Assembly: GCA_947038195.1 (NCBI GenBank)
Contig: CAMQVI010000005.1
Span: 1-64,000, forward strand
Reading direction: 5' to 3'
Origin: an uncultured Brevinema sp.
Lineage (GTDB): Bacteria; Spirochaetota; Brevinematia; Brevinematales; Brevinemataceae
Length of the DNA stretch: 64,000 nucleotides
Under the pieces are notes generated by a model. That model was not told the origin of the DNA, did no database searches, and worked only from the letters and a program-made list of their open reading frames with translations. The position numbers and the translations under genes are program-made. Every line of letters starts with the position of its first letter. Position 1 is the first letter of the stretch. Positions 58,587 to 64,000 of this stretch are shown in pieces.

Positions 58587-59414
58587 ATGACAAAAGCTTT
58601 AATCACAGGAAAAATAGACTCTCCCGAATTAAAAGGATTAATAACGACTCTTCAAGAAGAATTGACCCTTTTAGGAGTGTCTTCTTCTATTGTAGTGCCT
58701 AAAGATAATTCTTCCATAGAACAAGATTTTCATATAGTATTTTCTGTAGGAGGCGATGGGAGCTTTGTCTCTGCCGCTCGAAAATACGTACACAAAAAAG
58801 TGCCTATTGTTGCCATCAAAGCTGGGCGATTGGGATTTTTGCCGAATATCGCTTTAGAAGATTTTAAAACAGAACTCCCAAAATTATTTCAAAAAAACAA
58901 TCCTTGGACCAAGCGAATGTTAATTACAGGGGAAAAATGTTCTACACAACCACCTTTAGTCGCTCTTAATGAGTTTTTATTCTCCAATGATAAAAAAGGA
59001 TCTCTTTGTGAGCTTACTGTTTGTATAAACGATGCCGCTGCTATGAAAGTCCGGGCTGACGGGCTCATTATTTCCACCCCTACAGGCTCTACAGCCTACA
59101 ATCTCTCTGCTGGGGGGGCTATCTCCTTGCCCGACATGAATCTCATCAGTATAACCCCCGTATGCTCTCATATTTTAGGAGAAAGACCTCTCGTCATAGG
59201 CACCAATAATTTTATACAAGTAATCAACCATAGCGATAAAAGCATGAAAGTTTGGGTGGATGGACAAGACAGTTTAGACTTTGAACCAGAAGATTGTTTT
59301 ACAATAGGGGAGGCTCTTTTTGTGGATAGCCTCCATGCTAGTACCTCTTGTTTTTTCCATACTCTTTCCCAAAAATTAGGCTGGACTTCTGGTCACCAAA
59401 AAAATAGGATATAA
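58587..59414 (+). CDS. nadK: NAD kinase
   Basis: 275 residues from the ATG at 58587, six bases after TAGGAGA; an upstream GTG is rejected. The GGDG motif is FSVGGDGSFVSAARK; IKAGRLGFL is usually INxGxLGFL, so an Asn position is Lys-Ala-like. DGLIISTPTGSTAYNLSAGG is the second conserved block. It makes NADP from NAD. recN follows one base later, the common nadK-recN order. Confidence 0.95.
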   Translation: MTKALITGKIDSPELKGLITTLQEELTLLGVSSSIVVPKDNSSIEQDFHIVFSVGGDGSFVSAARKYVHKKVPIVAIKAGRLGFLPNIALEDFKTELPKLFQKNNPWTKRMLITGEKCSTQPPLVALNEFLFSNDKKGSLCELTVCINDAAAMKVRADGLIISTPTGSTAYNLSAGGAISLPDMNLISITPVCSHILGERPLVIGTNNFIQVINHSDKSMKVWVDGQDSLDFEPEDCFTIGEALFVDSLHASTSCFFHTLSQKLGWTSGHQKNRI

Positions 59415-59415
59415 T

Positions 59416-61104
59416 ATGTTAGAAAGAATATCTATTAGTAATTATGCTATCATTGACAATCTCACCCTAGATTTTAATCAAGGATTTTCTGTGTTTACAG
59501 GAGAAACAGGTGCGGGAAAATCTGTATTGATTGGAGCGCTAGGTCTTCTTTTAGGAGCTAGAAGTGATGCTACTATGATTCGTTCTGATGCCGAATCTAT
59601 GACCATAGAAGGTTCCTTTCTTATCCAAGATGCCGAAATCCAACAGTTTCTCTCCGAATATAATATTGATGAGCCTTCTAATGTTATTATTAGAAGAGAG
59701 ATTTTCCAACAAGGGAAAAATCGTGTCTTCATCAATGGCAATCAAGAGACCCTAAGTCGTCTTGAAGAAATAGGAGACAGATTGGCTGATATGCATGGAC
59801 AGCATGACCACCAGCTTCTCCTCAATAAAAAAGTGCATGGAGACGTTTTGGACTCTTTTGCAGGCTTATTAAAAGAACAAGTAAAATTTGCCAAGCTCTA
59901 TAAAGACACAGTCTCTAAATTAGAAGAAAAAAAATTATTAGAAAAAAACGCAGAATCTCTTAAAAAAGAGAAAGATTTTTATCTAAATGCCCATAAAGAA
60001 ATTACAGAGTCCCACCTCAAAGACAGCGAAGAAGAAGATTTAAAATCAGAGCTTGTTCAAATGCAAAATAAAGAGAAAATCGCTGAAGCTTTACACAATG
60101 CTCACCAAGGTATGTATGCTAGCGAGCTCAATGCTACCCTTATTTTGGAAGACGCTAAAAAATCCCTTCAATCGATTTCTTCCTTTTCTAAAAAGTATGA
60201 AGAGCTTTCCGAGCTTATCGAAGATGCTCTTATTAAGAGTAAAGAAAGTGGACATCTTTTATCCTCTTATTTAGAAGAGATGGACTTCAATACAGACACA
60301 ATGGATAAGACCTTAGACAGGATAGCGCTTATTAAAGAGCTAAAAAGAAAATATCAAAAATCGACTATCGCAGAGCTTAATCATTTTGCTGAAGAGTGTC
60401 AGCATCTTACGGATAAGGCAGACAATTTAGATGCTGAAATGGAAAAATTATTCAAAGAATACGAAGAAATTCTAGATCTCTTAGGGACGGAAGCTCTCCG
60501 ACTCTCCCAATTAAGACAAGAGTCAGCTGTCTCCATGAGCAGTAAAATAGAAAAAGAGCTAAGCTTTTTAGGAATGGACTCGTCTAAGTTTGAAGTGAAA
60601 ATAACCTATGTAAAAAATGAAGATTCTTTTCTAACTTTAAATAACAATAAAATTGCTGTTACCGAAAAAGGAATAGATAAAGTAGAATTTATGATGGCTA
60701 CTAATGTGGGAGAAGAGGTGAAACCCCTCGTGAAAATCGCTTCTGGGGGAGAAATTTCTCGAGTAATGCTCTCTCTAAAATCAGCCCTAGCTCAAAGTGA
60801 TCCTGTGGGGACGGGAGTTTTTGATGAAATAGACGCAGGGATAGGGGGAATGATAGCTCATAATGTCGCCCTTAAAATGCAAGAAATCGCCACATTAAGA
60901 CAAATTTTCTGTATTACCCACCTTGCTCAGATTGCCTCTAAAGCAGAGTTTCATTACCAAGTAAGAAAAGAAACAGATGGACAACGGACATACACCAATG
61001 TTATACTTCTTTCAGGAGAGGAGCGTATCAAAGAAATAGCCAGAATGCTAGGAGGGGAAGGGGAAATCTCTGAAAACCTCGCTAGAGAGATGCTTTCTTC
61101 TTAG
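59416..61104 (+). CDS. recN: DNA repair protein RecN
   Basis: 562 residues. ISISNYAIIDNLTLDFNQGFSVFTGETGAGKSVL (in two parts) gives the SMC-like head with Walker A. QHDHQLLL is the Q-like motif, followed by a coiled coil (about 160-370). VKIASGGEISRVMLSLKSAL is the signature and FDEIDAGIGG the Walker B/D-loop; FCITHLAQIASKA is the H-loop. It acts early in double-strand-break repair. Starts directly after nadK with only TAGGAT ahead. Confidence 0.96.
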   Translation: MLERISISNYAIIDNLTLDFNQGFSVFTGETGAGKSVLIGALGLLLGARSDATMIRSDAESMTIEGSFLIQDAEIQQFLSEYNIDEPSNVIIRREIFQQGKNRVFINGNQETLSRLEEIGDRLADMHGQHDHQLLLNKKVHGDVLDSFAGLLKEQVKFAKLYKDTVSKLEEKKLLEKNAESLKKEKDFYLNAHKEITESHLKDSEEEDLKSELVQMQNKEKIAEALHNAHQGMYASELNATLILEDAKKSLQSISSFSKKYEELSELIEDALIKSKESGHLLSSYLEEMDFNTDTMDKTLDRIALIKELKRKYQKSTIAELNHFAEECQHLTDKADNLDAEMEKLFKEYEEILDLLGTEALRLSQLRQESAVSMSSKIEKELSFLGMDSSKFEVKITYVKNEDSFLTLNNNKIAVTEKGIDKVEFMMATNVGEEVKPLVKIASGGEISRVMLSLKSALAQSDPVGTGVFDEIDAGIGGMIAHNVALKMQEIATLRQIFCITHLAQIASKAEFHYQVRKETDGQRTYTNVILLSGEERIKEIARMLGGEGEISENLAREMLSS

Positions 61105-61168
61105 AAAAAATAGTTTAAAAGTTGCCGATAGATTGTAAAATTAATATCTTATAATTTAGGAGTAGCAA

Positions 61169-61489
61169 ATGAAAAAAGAAATTACAATGGATATTATACA
61201 AAAAATAAAGAAAGATGTCATCGCCAATCATGTAAAAGGCGCTCTAAGTGAAAAAGATAGGGAAGAATTAGACACTTTTTTATTAGATGTTGTTAAAACA
61301 ATTCAAAATATTAGAACAGAAGAAGTAGTTTTTACTAATGTTGAAATACCAGCCTGTATAGCAGCTAGCTCTATTTATATCCAAGACACCCTTAGATCTA
61401 TAAGTCATGAAGTGTGTCAAGAATATGGGCTTCATGGGGCTGAAGAGTTTTATTTAATCATCGATCAAGAAACGGATGGTACTCTATAA
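61169..61489 (+). CDS. Small protein of unknown function
   Basis: 106 residues, no signal peptide. It is acidic, with helix-like segments (IIQKIKKDVIANHVKGALSE, ELDTFLLDVVKTIQNIRT) and a Cys-containing part (NVEIPACIAASSIYIQDTL). TTTAGGAGTAGC precedes the ATG, so the start is firm. A GCCGATAG string at 61124-61131 resembles a sigma-28 -10 box, but the -35 is poor. Family not recognised. Confidence 0.65.
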   Translation: MKKEITMDIIQKIKKDVIANHVKGALSEKDREELDTFLLDVVKTIQNIRTEEVVFTNVEIPACIAASSIYIQDTLRSISHEVCQEYGLHGAEEFYLIIDQETDGTL

Positions 61490-61593
61490 AAAGTTATTCC
61501 CTAAAACCATCCCTCTAAAAAACGGTGGTAGGGAATAGCCATTATTTATATAGAAAGGTGCTTTCCAAAAAAAATATCAATAATAAAAGATTT

Positions 61594-61634
61594 AAAAAAG
61601 TAAAAGCCCTTAATCAAGGGCTTTTACTTTTTTA
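61594..61634. terminator. Bidirectional terminator
   Basis: Arms AAAAGTAAAAGCCCTT / AAGGGCTTTTACTTTT around AATC. Confidence 0.92.
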
Positions 61635-61659
61635 AATAACTTTTATAATATTCTATATA

Positions 61660-62679
61660 TTAGAAGAATATAGAAACATCTATTCCTATTCTTTCATCCA
61701 TAGTTGTATAAGAAATCATATGACGTGATCTCATAAGAGTATATTTCATTCCTATAATATAACGATCAAATTCAAAACCTATTCCTATTCCGACAGTAGG
61801 ATACCATTGTGTGTAGCTTTCATTTACGGGAAGCCCTTTGGCTGGAGCCTTCTGAATGAGATCATAATTAGCTCCAAAATGGAGACCTGTAATAAAGTTG
61901 ATCTTTCCCCAAACAGGAATACGCATATCCATACCTACCTTAAGTCCAAATAAAGTGGCATAAGCATCTGTATCTATTCCTTGGTAAGTAAAGTTTATTC
62001 CTCCATAAAAAGTGAAGAATCCCCAATTATAATAAAGCTCAAAACCCATTCCTTCTATTCCTAAATCAGGGATAGCATTTTGTCCCGCTGGGTCAAAACC
62101 ACCATCGGCTTGATAATCCCCAGAAGCGTGAGCACATTCATGATAAAGAGGTATCCAACGGAACTTTAAGTTATCATTCCATATAAAATCGAAGTGGAAA
62201 TTAATCCTCATATAGTCAGATATTCCAATATCTGCCCCATACTTATGTTCCACACCGCCACTATACCCTAAAAGTTGAATATCTGCAAAATAAGCAATCC
62301 CCATACGAAAAGTAAAATTTTTAATAGTAAAAGAAATAGGATTTATTTCTGTTCCCACTTTCATCGTATAAAAAATATAGGCATTATCTAACTGCCAATT
62401 TGGATCAGTTAAGTTTTCATACTTACTTAAAACATCCCCTACCCAGAGAGAGGTGATGAAGTTATTTGGATCCATCCACCCTATCATTTTTACTTCTGTA
62501 TCAGTTTTACGAAAAGGATTATAGTTCCATTTAGCATCTGCTTCTGTTTTTTCTGCAAAATCGTCCATAAATTTTTCAGCTTTTTTAGCTCCACTTGTTT
62601 CTGTCTTATCTTGAGCATAAGATAAGTTTGAAATGCCCCCTAATAATACGAGCATTGAGAATAATATTTTAATAACCAC
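61660..62679 (-). CDS. Outer-membrane protein (DUF1207-like)
   Basis: 339 residues; I place the start at GTG 62679, five bases after GGGGGG. The signal peptide ends GGISNLSYAQ. The C-terminal two-thirds has strands typical of outer-membrane barrels and ends in GIDVSIFF. FRWIPLYHECAHASGDYQAD resembles the HxSxHxGDxY motif of DUF1207-type outer-membrane proteins. GWMDPNNFITSLWVGDVL matches their N-terminal part. The role is unknown. The family call is tentative. Confidence 0.75.
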   Translation of the reverse strand: MVIKILFSMLVLLGGISNLSYAQDKTETSGAKKAEKFMDDFAEKTEADAKWNYNPFRKTDTEVKMIGWMDPNNFITSLWVGDVLSKYENLTDPNWQLDNAYIFYTMKVGTEINPISFTIKNFTFRMGIAYFADIQLLGYSGGVEHKYGADIGISDYMRINFHFDFIWNDNLKFRWIPLYHECAHASGDYQADGGFDPAGQNAIPDLGIEGMGFELYYNWGFFTFYGGINFTYQGIDTDAYATLFGLKVGMDMRIPVWGKINFITGLHFGANYDLIQKAPAKGLPVNESYTQWYPTVGIGIGFEFDRYIIGMKYTLMRSRHMISYTTMDERIGIDVSIFF

Positions 62680-62800
62680 CAATTCCCCCCGGTAAATTTA
62701 TTATTTTATCAGTACAATCCCATATCATTACTAAGCCTCCATAAGATTAGTGATGATATCCTTTAAAAGGCACAGAGAAAAGCTTTTATTATTCTATTAA

Positions 62801-63295
62801 TTATAAAGTCGACACTTGAAGAGATACTATTTTGTGTTTATCGTCAGAAGACAGTTGCCCTACTTCACTAAACCCAAATTTTTTATGAAATTTCAAGGAA
62901 GTTAAATTAGGGGGTTCAATATTTATTTCAGCTGCTACCATTAGTACGCCACTTGTTTTACCGTATTCAAGAGTTTTTTCATAGAGCATAGAGCCTATTT
63001 TCTTCCCCTTATGTTCTCCAGAAACTACTATTCTATCTACGTATAGGAATTTCTCGTAATGCTCTGAAAACCATTTGTAATTAACACTGTCATATGTTGT
63101 TCCTTCCCGTAGAGCAAGAACAAAAGCAACGACCTTCTTATTGATTTCAGCAACATGACAAAAATCAGATGATTCGAATATATTTTCTAACAATTCCAAA
63201 TCCATTGGTGCTGTATACTGTACCTCTTCTTCGTTTAGTTTAATAATCGTTTCAAAATCCTCACGATTTCCAGATCTTAATAAAATAGTATCCAT
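62801..63295 (-). CDS. GNAT N-acetyltransferase
   Basis: 164 residues. The start LLRSGNREDFETIIKLNEEEV is typical. The acetyl-CoA loop is SGEHKGKKIGSMLYEKTLEY (Q/RxxGxG/A is relaxed), and FHKKFGFSEVGQL is the C-terminal 'FYxKxGF' motif. It is not closely similar to the GNATs near the window start. Single gene with a TTGCC-free, AT-rich leader; a GGGGG stretch before the ATG is the ribosome site. Substrate unknown. Confidence 0.88.
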   Translation of the reverse strand: MDTILLRSGNREDFETIIKLNEEEVQYTAPMDLELLENIFESSDFCHVAEINKKVVAFVLALREGTTYDSVNYKWFSEHYEKFLYVDRIVVSGEHKGKKIGSMLYEKTLEYGKTSGVLMVAAEINIEPPNLTSLKFHKKFGFSEVGQLSSDDKHKIVSLQVSTL

Positions 63296-63437
63296 TTTAT
63301 TACCCCCTTAAAATATAAATAATTTCTCATTTCTGTATAATCAGAAAGATATTATATAGTATAACATCTATTTAATTTAAAATATATTATTAAAGCTTTA
63401 TTATTTCTTTCCCAAAATCAAACATTGTCTTTAAAAC

Positions 63438-63470
63438 TAAGAATCCCTCCAGTTTATAGGAGGGATTCTC
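63438..63470. terminator. Terminator
   Basis: Arms AAGAATCCCTCC / GGAGGGATTCT around AGTTTATA. Only the short T-rich tail follows on the plus strand; the minus strand has a better tail, so it probably ends the GT2 gene. Confidence 0.75.
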
Positions 63471-63503
63471 TATTAATTAAATACCGTGTTATAGCAATTA
63501 TAA

Positions 63504-64000
63504 TTAGTCCTTATCAAAATTTAGTTTATCTGAAATAGTAAAAATAGGTCTATCTAAAGATTGAATATAGATACGAATGATATATTCTCCAATAATACCT
63601 ATAGAATAGAGAATGAGAGAGGAGAGTGCTAATAATAATAAAACAATTCCACCAAATCCCACAAAATAATTTTGTCCAAAAAATAGAGCAATTATTGCAC
63701 TAAACAATAATAATCCCGTTAGAGAACACATAAGAAAAGTAATTAAAAATATAAAACGGACGGGAGCAAAACTAAAAGAAAATAGTCCATCTAGAGCAAG
63801 ATTCAAACTTTTGATAAAAGTGAACTTAGATACCCCATGCTCACGAATAGGCAATTCTAAAGGGATAGAACATTGTTTGAATCCCATCCAAGCGAATTGC
63901 CCCCGGATAAACTTGTGTTTTTCAGGCATAGTAAGATACACATCTATCATTTTTCTATTAATAATACGAAAATCACCCGTATTGGGGGGAATATGTACTG
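63504..64000 (-). CDS. GT2 glycosyltransferase, C-terminal part (cut by window end)
   Basis: The frame is open to base 64000 on the minus strand, so the start is outside. The visible part (about 165 residues) has PPNTGDFRIINRKMIDV, the conserved acceptor block of GtrB/DPM1-like transferases, then a GFKQCSIPLELPIREHGVSKFTF segment (two parts) and two transmembrane helices at the C-terminus. Such enzymes attach sugars to undecaprenyl phosphate for surface glycans. The terminator lies after its stop. Confidence 0.9.
   Translation of the reverse strand, partial: VHIPPNTGDFRIINRKMIDVYLTMPEKHKFIRGQFAWMGFKQCSIPLELPIREHGVSKFTFIKSLNLALDGLFSFSFAPVRFIFLITFLMCSLTGLLLFSAIIALFFGQNYFVGFGGIVLLLLALSSLILYSIGIIGEYIIRIYIQSLDRPIFTISDKLNFDKD

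Overview
The window comes from a low-GC, AT-rich bacterial chromosome. The gene content suggests a flagellated diderm, most likely a spirochaete. This is inferred from the cluster flgN-flgK-flgL-fliW-csrA, a separate fliY-type motor switch gene, a LysM lipoprotein next to the flagellar genes, a PAS/SpoIIE phosphatase, a GldA/F/G-like ABC transporter and many small secreted, lipoprotein or beta-barrel proteins without clear families. Genus is not assigned; an order with very AT-rich genomes is plausible. I see no CRISPR array, insertion sequence, prophage, rRNA or tRNA gene.

Layout. 1-1932: three RimJ/RimL-like GNAT acetyltransferases (the first cut by the window edge) and a Cdd1-like helix-hairpin-helix gene, with duplicated intergenic DNA and small covarying palindromes. 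2079-6439 (-): HAD hydrolase, TPR membrane protein and a large Fn3/coiled-coil/TPR envelope protein. 6928-12389 (+): PP2C phosphatase, then an ABC-2/GldG operon. 12402-14232: two parS sites and parA-parB, the chromosome segregation locus, followed by a decayed gene remnant. 14406-19491 (-): mfd and secreted proteins. 19579-23697: nadD, an asd-like gene, ankyrin and Fn3-like secreted proteins, and a TonB-type protein. 23934-32520 (+): rpmF-plsX-fabH-[two secreted paralogues]-fabG-fabF-rnc-yicC-gmk, a long lipid/RNA operon. 32556-40339 (-): nadE, LysM lipoprotein and the flagellar hook-junction/CsrA cluster. 40615-41848: rplY-pth. 42090-44169: barrel protein, GIY-YIG protein and fliY. 44285-48518: recF, then folC, an Ogg2-type DNA glycosylase and a GT28 glycosyltransferase. 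48658-54790: small barrel proteins, a Ser/Tyr/Arg-rich protein, tandem LysE exporters, tsf-rpsB and an orphan ABC ATPase. 54835-61489: lytic transglycosylase, prmC, nadK, recN. 61660-64000: outer-membrane protein, GNAT, and the C-terminal part of a GT2 glycosyltransferase.

The genes connect in several ways. NAD metabolism is spread over nadD, nadE and nadK. Fatty-acid elongation genes are clustered but lack acpP and fabD here. FliW and CsrA sit directly downstream of the hook-junction genes whose upstream region carries a sigma-28-like promoter, and fliY has a matching promoter. The most striking observations are: a parS site embedded in a perfect 30-bp palindrome that also looks like a terminator; a NadE whose glutaminase domain contains no cysteine; an Asd-like enzyme with altered phosphate-binding positions; covarying palindromes in the GNAT region; and a probable SAP/DUF6434-type gene remnant after parB. 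I found no clear evidence of a wholly new defence or mobile system.
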